From Narthecium ossifragum (taxonomy: Eukaryota; Streptophyta; Magnoliopsida; Dioscoreales; Nartheciaceae), in assembly GCA_963920575.1 (NCBI GenBank), contig OY986964.1, positions 18,417,987 to 18,481,986 on the forward strand: a stretch of DNA of 64,000 bases, in the 5' to 3' direction. The position numbers and the translations under genes are program-made. Each line of letters begins with the position of its first letter. Within the stretch, counting starts at the first letter, position 1. The notes below the pieces were generated by a model. That model ran no database searches. It saw only the letters and a list, made by a program, of their open reading frames with translations, and was not told the DNA's origin. Below, one piece after another: positions 25,201-35,959 of the stretch.

Positions 25201-25577
25201 ATGTTGACACACACTTTTGCACAGATGTGTCAATATATTCTAAACCTGAGCCACCACCTCCTCCTTTACTTATATTTGCACCATCATCATTGCCTACATC
25301 CCTTCTGAGATCGAAACCCCCGGCATGTTTATTTCCGGTTCCCAACATTATGAGGGACACATACCGTAGACCGGGTTGCAAGATGAAACATGATGATAGG
25401 TTCCCATTCATAGAGGGTGCAGTCTCTAGTTCAAGTGTAGGGAGGAACGAACTGATTGGCCTACACCATCAAATACTGAACTTACTGTGCGGCTGGGTTT
25501 GGTTTCAAGCATTATATGGAGGAAATTATTCTACGTGGGGTGATCGATGCCGTCGAATTGACGGATCCATGCTTTAA
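22285..25577 (+). pseudogene. Gag-protease polyprotein of element A (two stops, one frameshift)
   Basis: The frame starts MQGRRSL at 22285 in common with element B. Gag core: LKDKAKHWLQTLAP and FKDLLRECPHH (about 22740-22970). The zinc knuckle reads CALCLNSGHHITNRH: the last cysteine is replaced by arginine. The aspartic protease has DLGASVN with Asp at 24382. Three acidic repeats with the core WDEYDSDDDDYD lie at about 24830-25010. Lesions are TGA at 22600-22602, TAG at 25030-25032 and a one-base deletion at about 25140. After that a conserved C-terminal block (PGCKMKHDDR...GWVWFQALYGGNY...DGSML) ends at 25577. No RT follows. Confidence 0.85.
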
Positions 25578-25624
25578 TTGCACCTTCTCGGGAAGTCTAG
25601 CGAATGACTCAAAATTGCGCGCTT

Positions 25625-25642
25625 CTTGGGAGGCAACTCAAG
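25625..25642 (+). other. Conserved hairpin after the gag-protease stop, element A
   Basis: CTTGGG-AGGCAA-CTCAAG, a 6-bp stem with one G-U pair and a 6-nt loop. The same loop AGGCAA with compensated stems occurs in elements B (63585-63600) and D (50861-50876). Confidence 0.75.
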
Positions 25643-28077
25643 TTTTATAATTTTTTTCATATTTTCCTAAATTTCTAGGATTTTTCATGATTTTTTTTTC
25701 AATTTTTTTCCCGTCCTTTTTCTATTTTTCCGAATTTTCTTTAAGTTTTCTCTCTCCTCCCGCTCTCTCCTTTACGCGCGGCTCATCGTCCTGGCTCGTC
25801 CCCGAGCCGACGACCACCGCCGCCCGTCGCCAACTCTTCGGCCACCCTCAGCCCCTAAAAATACCACCGATACCTCCGCCAACCTTCCACCTATTTATCC
25901 CCGTCCTTCATGTCCCTCGCCACCTTCTCCTCCGACGCCGGTGAGCCCCCCCGCCGTCGACTTCACCGCCATTCGCAGCCGCTCACCGCCCCAAACCACC
26001 TCCATCACCTTCATCAGGCCACCACGAAGCTTCCTCCACAATCAAAACAACTCCTTGCCGCCGGGATCATCGACTTCAACCGCCGTCGGTTTCCACCTTT
26101 CCGACCACCCTCAATCCGCCGCCTGGAAGCCCCATTCTTCAATCAAACCCCATAGAACACTTCATTGGCCTTCCACGATCCTTCCTCAATCGTCCCCGGC
26201 CTTGATTGGAGCTCCGATCATCGGAATCCATTTCCACACGTCATCGCCCTCCGCGCCGTCCACTGCCGTTCCGCCGCCTGAAGGCCACCATTCTTTGATC
26301 AGACCACACCAGTGACTTCCTTGGCCTTCAACGATTCTTCCTGTCACCTTCCCGTCCTCAGGCGACGCCGTTTCACTGTTGATCACCTCCGGCAAACTTT
26401 CCACCGTCCGATTGCTGATGGATACGTTCCAAGTGCTACATAGCTTCGATTTCGGATCGAACGGTGCAGATCTTCAATCTGGATGCTATAATGGATGCCG
26501 ACTATGTTGGGTGCTGTGCATGGATAGTTCCATATATTTTAATATTTTTATGCTTATATTTTTAAGTTATGTGGATGACTGATTGTCCAGGCTACGTACT
26601 TGATAAATACAAAGGAGATTCTGCCGAACTTTTAATGATTCTAAGACCTTTTGGCTATTATTGTTATATTTTCCATTCTATTATATTTGATCTTTTGGAA
26701 AGGTATTTTTTTTATCGCAGGTGGTCCTTTGGCAATCATTAAGGGGCGAATTATGCAAATCTTATATCGAGCGATCGAGGGCGACGTATTCTTCGTGCGG
26801 GCGGTGTGGGGATTACAATGCTTGAGACATTTACCTATGGCGTGATATTATGGTGATCTCTACCCTTTTTCCTTGCTTTATGTTTATGACTTCGTGTAAT
26901 TGGGGACAATTACATTTAAGTTCGGGTGTCAAATTCTAGGAATTCATGCTTATTATTTTTCTGGTACCAAATATTATACATCCCTTGAATTATGTCAAAA
27001 GAATGACATTATGATATGATTTGACAAAGGTGCATGTTTTAGAAATTTATCTTATGAATTATTTTGAGATGTGTATGTCATATAAGAAATAGTAAATTTT
27101 GCTATGCATGACATTATTTCTATACTTTAACACTTTTACCATGATCTAAGGATAGCTTGACATATCCTAATGCACATGTTCACTTCCACATGTTAAGAGG
27201 TTGATATTAGATTCGAAACATGATACTAGGATAGATTTACAATTCTATATCATGACACAAAAAATACATGAACACATGCAATTATCTGAGTATGCGAAAA
27301 AAAAAACAAGAAAAAAAGGGATTTTCAACTTAGTAACCGGACAGTGTGCCTAGCCAGCGTGGTGTTCGCGTAAAACGGTTGAATTTCCTTTAAAAAATGA
27401 CTAGTTATGATTTGTAGCCTTCATGGTTTGAGCATTAGAGTCTGAAGAGTGTTCTACACTTAGTGCCCTAAAACCGTCTGGTTTGGGAGTCACTGGCTTG
27501 AACCTCGTTACATAGACCATGAAGAAAGCTTAAAAAATCATAACATTGCACATGTCATATATATAAAAAAAAAGAGAAAAAAAACAGATATTTCTATGCG
27601 ATAAGTGGAATATATGTGCTTGGATAGGATTGTGATTTTGAATAGTTGAAGTGCTAAGATATAATTGATGCTCTGAAGCATGTGGAACCCCATTCACACA
27701 CAGGAGTGTAAAAGTTATTCTTAATCATGATTAAATATGTTGAAGTGTTGGAAATATGTTATGACATGTTTTGATTTACCATATTTTTATGTGACTGTGA
27801 GTTGAAGGATGAATTCATGGATAGGCTTTCTATTTCATGCATTAGAGTTGATGAATATTATGATGGATTTCTAATGATATATTCAAGGAAATGTATAGAT
27901 GTTTGTGGATGTCATCCCTGAAAACCCTCAGGAGACTATAACTCCTCCACTGGGGTAACCCAGGGGTTTAAAGGCTTGTTGCACATGCTAAGTGCAATCG
28001 TGAGACCTACGAAAGTGGCTAGTTAGATTTATTGCCTTCTTTTTATCTTTTCTTTGCTCGAGGACTAGCAAAGTGTA
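25643..28077 (+). other. Long 3' non-coding region of element A
   Basis: It begins with a T-rich and then C-rich stretch (25680-26400) shared with the tail of element B. Open frames in it are proline/serine-rich and differ in every frame, so I do not call genes. It holds one AGTAACCGG...TTCGCGTAAAA module at 27329-27380. The part from 27600 to 28089 is the same as the interior of the derivative at 3289-3984. Confidence 0.7.
27329..27380 (+). other. AGTAACCGG...CGCGTAAAA module, element A
   Basis: AGTAACCGG then ACAGTGTGC-CTAGCCA-GCGTGGTGT then TCGCGTAAAACGG. The middle can pair over 9 bp with wobbles and one mismatch. Confidence 0.7.
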
Positions 28078-28089
28078 AGTTAGGGGGTG
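28078..28089 (+). other. Polypurine tract of element A
   Basis: AAGTTAGGGGGTG directly before the LTR start TGATGAGTCAC at 28090. Confidence 0.7.
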
Positions 28090-28966
28090 TGATGAGTCAC
28101 TAAATATTCATAATTAAACCCCTTAATTTACCTTTGTTAGGCTTAGAGTGTTTGTATTTGATAGTTTGTTAGTTGATTTCAGGTTTAATGAAGATTCAAG
28201 TTAGAAAGTACAAAAAAGGCTTAATATGCTGAAATACACTGCTCTGTCGACTGTTAGCATAATATTCACCCGAAATTATTCTTAGGTCCAAATATTCTGA
28301 AATTTGGGTGACATCTAGAAGACATAAAGATATATAACTTCCATGTTGGACACTTTCAGAGATTCCTGATGGATTGATAGCAGTTTTGAAGAAGATGAAG
28401 ATATTTAGCTGCTAGAAGACTGGTCCGTCGACTCCCAGGAGAATATTCGCCAAATATTTTAGATAAGTCCAAATATTGTAAACTCTTCGGGAGAGGACAG
28501 AAGACTTCCAAATCTACATCTTTCGTGTTGGACTCGTTCCCAAATGCTGGACAACTTGAACCCAGTCGCGATTGGAAGAAGCTGTCAGGGTTGAACCAGG
28601 AAATCCGAGTTGCACTTGAGGTCTAACTCAACCCTAAAACCCTAATTCCGGGAATTAAGATATAAAAAGGGTTTTGTGACTGGAAAACTGAGAGCCTCCA
28701 TAGAGAGAAAAAGGAGGGATTCAGATTGGAGAAGAAGACGGAGATGCGGTGTGGATCCCTAACCTTCTTCATCGAATACATGGATCTCATCCAAAAGATG
28801 AGTGGCTAAACTCTTTACTTAGGGATCTCATGAAGCTTTAGTGTAGCTTCTTTGTATTTTCTAGTTTGATTCTTGTTCTCTTTTCAAAGACATGATCCTA
28901 TGAATATGGTTTTATTTTATGAAGAGTTGAGGGAACAGAGTTCCTCGACGTATATTCAGACCTACT
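28090..28966 (+). repeat. Truncated 3' LTR of element A
   Basis: It matches the first 864 bp of the 5' LTR and ends at CAGACCTACT. The sequence beyond has no counterpart in the 5' LTR, marking a deletion breakpoint. Confidence 0.9.
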
Positions 28967-30519
28967 ATCAAGCAGGAACAACATGCCGTAGTATGGAAAG
29001 AGGTCATGACCTAGCATACTTAGAAGTCTAGCATAGCAATATAATTGGGCATGGCAACTTGATAGGGCATAGCATTTGTCCTAGGATAGAACATCCTAGG
29101 AGGATGCTACATGCATCAGGAAGCTAGGCTCAGTAACATGATAGCGACTAACAACAGTTCGACAACTCTCTTTGGCATTACATGAAACATCTATAGGACT
29201 TAGCATACAAACTGGACCGAGACAGCCAAGGGACAAGCCTAGCATGGGGGAGATTGGACCTTGCAGCAGCTTGAAGCCATTCCCCGAAGGGCTTCATCGA
29301 GGAAGGGGAGAATCAAGGCCAAGCATCACTCGGATTGGCAACGGGGATCCGGCAGATCAAGAACAGGGGAGGAGAAACAGAGGAGGAAATCCAACAAAGC
29401 CCAAGATTCAAACCATAGTAGCAAGAGGGGAAGAAGAAACATGGCATTCTATAGATACAATTGATAAGGACAAAGCATGGCATTCATCGGACCCAAAACA
29501 AAGCATCTCACAAAACAAAGCAGGACTGCCATCAAATTTCTAGGACTTTCGAAGCAGCATGTCTTCGAAGCAGGAAGGGAGAGAAGACCACCAGCCACGA
29601 ACGCCAACAAGCCACGAAAACAAAGCCAATGTAGATGTCCCAAGCTACGACATCGAAATCCAACAGGGGAGAAGAACAAAGCACGATATTCATCGAAATC
29701 CAAAACAGGGGAGAAGAACAAACATGGCATTCATCGAATCCAAAACAGGGGAGAAAACAAAGCATGGCATTCATTGATCATCGAAGCCACAAGATCCACT
29801 AATCAACAACCAAATCCAATCACATGCATCAAAACCCATTCCTAGTCTAGTAGAGTCTAACCCAAAGATTAGATCAGAAACCCTACCTCTGGGCGCGAGA
29901 TCTTCTCCTCTCTAGCCGATCGTCGTCGCCGAGCCCTCTCCTCTGGTTCCACTCCTCCGCCATCGAGCACCATTGCCGTTGATGTCGTCCTGCTTGCCGC
30001 AGTCGCCGTCATCGGACGGGATGCGCGCCCGCTTCCTCTCCTCCGGCCACTGGACACCGACGCCGGACTCCTCTCCTCTCTTCTCCTCCCTCTCTCTTCT
30101 CTCTCGGCTGAGCCGCCACACTTATTCTTTCTCTCTCCACGCGATGGTTCAGAGGCTACAGTTCCCTTAAGGGTTTTAAACGGGTTTTATTAACCTATTA
30201 ATATGAAGGGTTAATAACAGATCTTGGCCGTCCGATTAGTCAGACTAGATCCTGACCGATCAAGCCTCGATCTTCGCGATCGAACTAGATCCTTCGATCT
30301 GAGGCACACCTAAAGATCTATTCAAACACATACATCATTACAAGGCCGTGTGTGCGCTACGCGTGTGTGAAACCAACTCCGCCTAGGGTAATTTACCAAA
30401 TTACCCCCGGAGCCGCAACGATCAAAGGGGATCGCGAAGCAAGGCCAACCAAGCCAAACCAAACGAACCAGACCCTCGACCGACGCGGTCGGACCGGGTT
30501 GGAGGTACGGGTCCTCACA
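28967..30519 (-). repeat. LTR of element G, truncated
   Basis: The minus strand starts TGTGAGGACCCG at 30519 and continues with GGTAATTTGGTAAATTACC and GGTTTCACAC, as in LTRs E, I and J. A CT-rich leader on the minus strand follows at 30120-29900. The other LTR end is lost at the junction with element A. It is inserted in the gag start of F2. Its gag may be the minus-strand stretch at 20416-20290, now separated by element A. Confidence 0.7.
29661..29785. repeat. About 40-bp minisatellite in LTR G
   Basis: Three imperfect units contain CAGGGGAGAA...CATTCATCGAA...CCAAAA. Looser copies lie at 29431-29520. Confidence 0.7.
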
Positions 30520-30520
30520 G

Positions 30521-30906
30521 GTCCGCGCGTCGACAGGAGGGGGACCCCTCTCCTCGGCGATAAGGGCCTCCTCCCGTGTGACCGAAACCGTCGATGGTGA
30601 TGACTCAGTCCGTCTGGCTCTGACAGCCCTAACAGATGCCACCCTGTCCGGTCGGGCGGGTCGACCAAGTCGTGCCCCACCCCGACCAACACAAGAAGGT
30701 CGGTCTCGAGCTCCTGACATCTGCGCAATCACCAACGACAAACGAGCGTCCACTCGTCAAAAAATGGCAGAACAACCAACAGAGCGAAAAGCAAAAAGCA
30801 TAACACATCAAAAGGAGCATGCACGAATGTTCTAGACATAGAACTAACTCATTCCACGCTCAAACTCAACCGAAACCTGATCCTAACCCTGGGATCTAGA
30901 ACCTAT
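30521..30906 (-). pseudogene. Gag start of element F2, truncated by LTR G
   Basis: From the Met codon at about 30720 the minus strand encodes MSGARDRPSCVGRGG and an arginine/proline-rich stretch to TREEALIAEERGPP, until LTR G begins at 30519. Gag proteins of Tekay-type elements often begin with such a basic region, but no core domain is present, so the assignment rests on position after the primer site. Confidence 0.5.
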
Positions 30907-30918
30907 GCTCTGATATCA
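30907..30918 (-). other. Primer binding site of F2
   Basis: The minus strand reads TGATATCAGAGC, one mismatch from the complement of initiator tRNA-Met (TGGTATCAGAGC), three bases after the 5' LTR. Confidence 0.75.
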
Positions 30919-30921
30919 AGC

Positions 30922-33156
30922 TGTCGGGCCCCGACCCACGAAAGCCCAACTGGGCCGGGTGACGCGAACCGGAACCTAACAAACCGCGGAAAAATTTGGC
31001 GAGGGTTCTCTCTAACCTATTGGTCACCCTAAACAGTTCACCAAAAACACCCTCAATTAAAAGACAATAATTTAAACAACCTCGAACCCAAGATTACAAA
31101 TCCAAAAGAGTTTAATATACAAATTCTCAGAGAGGGGAAGATCCAAATACAACATTTACTCCCATAGGAGACTAACTAACAAGGTTTAAAGCAGTAAAAG
31201 ATCGCCGCCTCTCAGACTCCGCCTGGCGTCACCGACCAACTACCCGGTAGGGGCCACCGAAGAAGAGCTAACGCCTGCACCTGTAAAACACAGCCCGGGT
31301 AGGAGTGAGCAACTAAAATCTGCAGGGAAATTACACTACGACACACAGAAGGAAGAGGGAAACACAACAGTGTCGCCCTCAAGTAAGACATGGGTGTATA
31401 CAGAGGTCTCATAACCCCACTGCGTGTCCCTGAGGCCCACGATCATGGTCTTCCAAAAGAACTGGTCACATGACAGGTCACACTCAGTAAGCAGGAACTA
31501 ACACTGCTGGCCTACAAGCAGGGAACGACACTGCAGGCGGGAAATGGCACCGCTGAGTAGGCAACCCCTCTATTCAAGGGTCAACACAATGGGACATAGC
31601 CTATACCTCAACATCCGACTTGAGCCCGACACGACCTCTATAATCATCAAGTGACAGGTGTACCAGTCATCTAGGCCTATCATCGAATTCGACTGTACAT
31701 CACAATTCAAATCGGGTCCAAACTACCTAACTCCGGTCCTAGGGCTAAATCCAAGCTTCCAAGCCTCGGGACGGCGAGCCACAAATCGCCTACACCCTAA
31801 CCATTCAACAAATGCAAAACAGAGATGCATGCGATGAACATACGCATAGAGAATAGTTAAAGCATGCAGCAGTATGTGATGATAGCATAACAAGGTCTGG
31901 GCTCGGCACACTGCCGGCCCGGGGTGGTGAACATGTATTTAAGGTCTGGAACTGCTGCAGTGGTACACCACCAACTGCCAGCCAGTTCACCAGCAACCTA
32001 CATCGGGAAGCAGCCCCGTAAACAACAGATACAAACCACGCAGGTAAAAACCCTCGACGCACGCCGGCATGCAAGGCTATGGAAAGCAGTAGGGCTATCC
32101 GCCCACTTATTCTAAACATCCCCGGAGTCATCACTCTCCTGGTTCACCACTATCCCTAATATGGAGCTAGCATGCTTAAAGATATATACAAGTTTATAAG
32201 ACTGTAAAGAAAAAACCACGCATGTGAAGCCCCGCGGGCAAACCCATTGAAAACGCTTCTCAGCCACTAAGAGATCGATCTCTCGCCCAGAGTAGATCGA
32301 TCTACTTAGTGCTGGGGGAGAAAGCTCCTCCCTATCAACCGGAAGAGATCGATCTTCTCCACCAGAAGGATCGATCTTCTTCATGACACGGACCCCGCCA
32401 TACCAGACAAGCAAGGATCGATCTTCTCCAACAGAAGGATCGATCCCGCTAGGCATGACAACACAAGAGAGATCGGCCCGAATGGGTTCACCGGCGAACC
32501 GGCGAGAAATACCGTCAGAAAACTCCACGAAATCTCACAAAACTCTGGGATCTGATAGTATGAAGGACCACGAGTCCAAAACCGAAGATTTCATTGAAAA
32601 CAAACTTATATTTTAACAGATCTAAGCAAAACAAACTTCAATCAAACTCAATCTCACAAATCCGGAAAAATAAGTAGGTAGGAATCCCTACCTAGGCAAT
32701 AGCTGCTTCAATCCCAGCTGCTAAACCTTGGATCGTCCTCAAACTCAATGAAATCCAGCAAGAACACAACTCAAAACGCGGATTTCCCAAAAAAATCAAA
32801 GAAAAAGGGTTTCGTTCATTTTATAGACGAATGAACCGACTCAAGAGAGATCGATCTCTTTTCAGAAAGAGATCGATCTTCCTTGACAAACCGGCTTGAC
32901 TTTCTAGCACTAAAAGATCGATTTTCTAGCAAGGGAGATCGATCCCTTAGGTGCAAAAAGCTAGAATTGGGCTGAAACATAAGCCCAAGCCTGGATCTTT
33001 CGATCCCGGGTCTACCTAATATTTCTAATCAAACACTAACACAAACATGGTCAGTGTGTGCACACGCGGGTGAGCAACAAACCGACAAGGCACAATTTAC
33101 CAAATTGTCCGTGCGGTCTACAACAAGCCACAAGGGTAGAGGGGCAGGTCCTCATA
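30922..33156 (-). repeat. 5' LTR of F2
   Basis: About 2235 bp, starting (minus strand) TATGAGGACC at 33156 and ending at 30922 next to the primer site. It is closely related to LTR F1 throughout. A TATA-like CTATAAAA (minus strand, about 32820) lies next to GATCGATC tracts. Confidence 0.88.
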
Positions 33157-33595
33157 GCTAAGCCTTGGATCGTCCCAAATCTTTTCAAAATCCGGCAGCT
33201 TTGAGCTCAAGAATGCGGATTTCAAAAGGGATTCAAGGAAGAAGGTTACGTCCGTTTTATAGACAAACGAACCGACCTATAACTGATCGATCTTTCCCTG
33301 AGGAAAGATCGATCCTTCATGACGATTGCGCCTTGACTTTCTGGCATTAAACGATCGATCTTCTAGTAAGGAAAGATTGATCCCTTAGGTGCAGAAAGCT
33401 AGACTTGCGTTAAAACTCAAGCCCAAGCCCGAATCGTTCGAACCCGGGTCCACCTAACCTTTCTAATCAAACACTAACACAAATATGGTCAGTGTGTGCA
33501 CACGCGGGTGTGAAACAACCCAACAAGGCGTAATTTACCAAATTGCCCTTACGGTCTACAACGAGCCACAGGGGTAGAGGGGACAGGTCCTCACA

Positions 33596-35323
33596 CTAAT
33601 CCTCAGTAGTAGGAGAGGACGTAGAATCACCAGACAGTAGGCAAAGTAGCAAGTCTTCTTCTGCTTCTAAGTAAGCATTCTTATTTATTCTTTTGTGTTT
33701 TTTCTCTTCATAGTTGATACCTTTTAAACTCAATGTTCTTCGTTTTGTAGAGAAAGATCAGGTTCCTCTACTCCCTCACGCCCTTACCTTCCTTCCGGTT
33801 CGCATTCGAATTTGGGTGAGACAGCTACTCCTCAAGAAGTTGAGAAGGGCCTTCCTGCGATGACCAGTCAAATTGCAGAAATCGGTCAGGAGGAAGGACT
33901 CTCGATGGATCTCCTTCCACTTGTAGAACAAGTACGTTCCAAGAAAAGAATGAAACGCTGTGTTCATAGGGATACCAAAGTAGTTAATTACATTCTTTCC
34001 ATATGATTTGGTTTATCGATCTTTTCTCATTTCTGTATTTGCATATCTCTAGTAATGAGAAAGTCACCATTTCTTTATCTGAAGAAGAAATGAGGGATGA
34101 TGATGACGTCGAAGACCTTTACGACATTCTTAATTTTACCCCATCTAGACCAGGTTTGTCATCTACTGACAAGATGCTTGTTTATGGTACGTATAATCCT
34201 TTGTGGGGCCTTGGTGATATTCAACTATCATCTTAAACAGCTTCCCCTGGTGTATCGACCTCCCAACCTATGGTCGAGACAACGTCTATTCCAGAACCAT
34301 TGGCCAGTTGTGCTGATCGCAGCACTAATGTGCCCCCCCAGTACTTCAACAATGGAAATGTCCATTGTTGTGCATGCTCCAACGTTCATCATGCCACAAG
34401 TGACGATGATCAATAGCACTCTAGTAGCTCTGTCGGCTATTATGACGCCGACATCGTTCAACACTCCACAAGTAGGTTCATCCACTCGACTTCAGATGAG
34501 GTATATAAATCATTTCAGATTTGAAATATATAGATGATCCTTATTGATCATAACTTCTAATCATTCATTGATTTAGGTCGATATGGCTCAACTGGTCGAC
34601 TTTATTCATTCACTTTCTGATTCATGGTGAGCTCAAAAGTCTGGAAAGAAAGCAGTTGTTGATCCTGAGATCCCTCAACAAGGTCAACATCATGATAACA
34701 GACGAGCTTTGGTTGATTGTATGATCATTCTAGATAAACCACCAGAAGAGGATCTTACAAACGTAGATTGTGAAAATCTTGAGAGAGCGACAACTGTATT
34801 CTTGACCATCGACCAAGAAGTGTTAGGTCTTTCGTCCAGAGAGATGGACGCCATCCAAAGGTTAAAGTTGAACATTGAAAGTTTGAATGCTGAAAGGAAA
34901 AACCTCACCAACGAAATTGTCCTTGTTGGAGAACGCCGAGAACGGCGAACACTTCTAAGCAATATGGTCGACAAGAACATTGAAGATCTCTCAACTAACT
35001 TAAGTGCGATCGGCGAGAAAGAATCAGACATTTCCAAAATCGAAGATCAAATCAAAGAGTTGGAGGCTCAAGTTCTTCAACTGAAAACTCAAAGGAAATA
35101 TATGGTAAGAGAGAGTGCTCCAAAAGCGGAAGAGAGCAGAAAACATATCGAAGAATATAATGTACTGGAAGCTAATTCCTCCAAAGACCGCCTAATCGAG
35201 CTTAATGCTGATTTGGTCAAGAACAAGTATCGACACAAAAAGATTAGGGAAGACATCGCTCACATATCTCAACATCTCTCCATGAGGAAAAAGCTTGTAA
35301 TTTTTGCGGCTATTCGCCGATAA
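33596..35323 (+). pseudogene. PMD gene, 3' part with coiled coil
   Basis: After the F1 insertion the frame reads SSVVGEDVESPDS and then meets a probable intron (donor at about 33690, acceptor TTTTGTAG at 33750). Further exons follow (about 33751-33930 and from about 34052), with GTACGT donors. The last exon (about 34577-35323) has a TGA near 34627. It ends in a long heptad-rich region (about 34840-35300) with NIESLNAERKNLTNEI and IKELEAQVLQLKTQRK, a likely coiled coil. The stop at 35323 faces the integrase end (35398) tail to tail, 74 bp apart. Several introns on this strand mean the gene is built to be transcribed opposite to gag-pol. Confidence 0.7.
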
Positions 35324-35397
35324 CTTTGTAATATATATTTTTTGTTAATTGCTATCGTCCATTATGAGGACGTCTCTTCTATGGCTATGCTTTTGTT

Positions 35398-35959
35398 TTA
35401 CATTGATGGGTTGTATTTTTTAAGGTATCGACCATTTATCATTGATCGATGTAACGCACCATCGATGGTCCTTAGTTGATATGACCCATTCGGCAATACT
35501 TGGTCGACCAAATATGGTCCTTCCCAATTAGGTGACCACTTTCCATATTTTGGGTCATTTCGATCTATAGGCAAGATCATTTTCCAAACTAAGTCCCCTT
35601 CGTGAAGGCCTTTTGATATTACCCTTTTGTTATAGATATCGACCACTTTCAATTTTTGTTCTCAATATTTTCCATGGCAATAGCTCGCTGTTCATCGAGT
35701 TCTAAAAGATTGTACATTAATGTCTCTTGATATTCTTCATTAGTTAAGTGATCTTGTTCTAAAACTCTGGGCAATAGAACATTTATCTCAGCAGGCAGAA
35801 CTGCTTCTTGACCATATACTAATTGGTAAGGTATAACCTTAGTACTGGATTTTGGTGTTGTCCTATGTGCCCATAATGCTCTCAATAACCCTTCATGCCA
35901 TTGTCTTGGGTTATCGTTCATCATCTTTCTTATGATTGGCTTGATTGTTTATTGGACGC
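35398..35959 (-). pseudogene. Integrase C-terminal part, Tat element
   Basis: RQWHEGLLRALWAHRTTPKS, YQLVYGQEAVLPAEINV and, in another frame, LHEGDLVWKMILPIDRNDP with GPYLVDQVLPNGSYQL are typical of the end of Ty3/gypsy integrases of this lineage. At least two frame breaks occur: just after the catalytic-site stop at 35960, and near 35650. Confidence 0.85.

Larger units (their letters stand above)
20417..28966 (+). mobile_element. Element A: non-autonomous Athila-like retrotransposon (gag-protease only), 3' LTR truncated
   Basis: It has a 5' LTR (20417-21840), tRNA-Asp-type primer site (21846-21863), gag-protease frame (22285-25577), a 2.5-kb non-coding 3' region, polypurine tract and 877 bp of 3' LTR (28090-28966). 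The 3' LTR stops abruptly in the middle, where element G sequence begins. No RT, RNase H or integrase is seen. Solo and deleted relatives lie at 40267-41702 and 2091-4290. A target duplication cannot be checked because the right end is lost (left flank AGGCG). Confidence 0.9.
9297..33156 (-). mobile_element. Element F2 (Tekay/Del-like), gutted by nested insertions and deletion
   Basis: GCTAA precedes it (9292-9296) and follows it (33157-33161), inside LTR F1. It retains a full 5' LTR (30922-33156), a primer site and the start of gag (30521-30906), and 501 bp of the 3' LTR (9297-9797). Everything between is replaced by elements E, C, A and G. The far half of its 3' LTR and all of its pol are missing, so a large deletion between E and G must have removed them. 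Confidence 0.85.
7499..33595 (-). mobile_element. Solo LTR F1 (Tekay/Del-like), split by nested element F2
   Basis: F1 consists of 7499-9296 plus 33162-33595, together about 2232 bp, the same size as the F2 5' LTR. It starts (minus strand) TGTGAGGACC at 33595 and ends at 7499. Flanks are CTCAT (7494-7498) and CTAAT (33596-33600), one mismatch, interpreted as a target duplication in the PMD gene. No internal region of F1 remains, so it is a recombined solo LTR. F2 sits inside it between two copies of GCTAA. Confidence 0.88.

Noticed and set aside
25687..26404. Overlapping proline-rich open frames after element A's gag-protease
   Set aside because: Every frame is open because the DNA is C-rich; the tail of element B has a similar sequence without keeping one frame, so it is treated as non-coding.
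28967..28974. TATCAAGC as a primer-site remnant next to the truncated LTR A
   Set aside because: It resembles the TGATATCAAGC at 30911 but only over 8 bases, and no LTR end TGTC follows.
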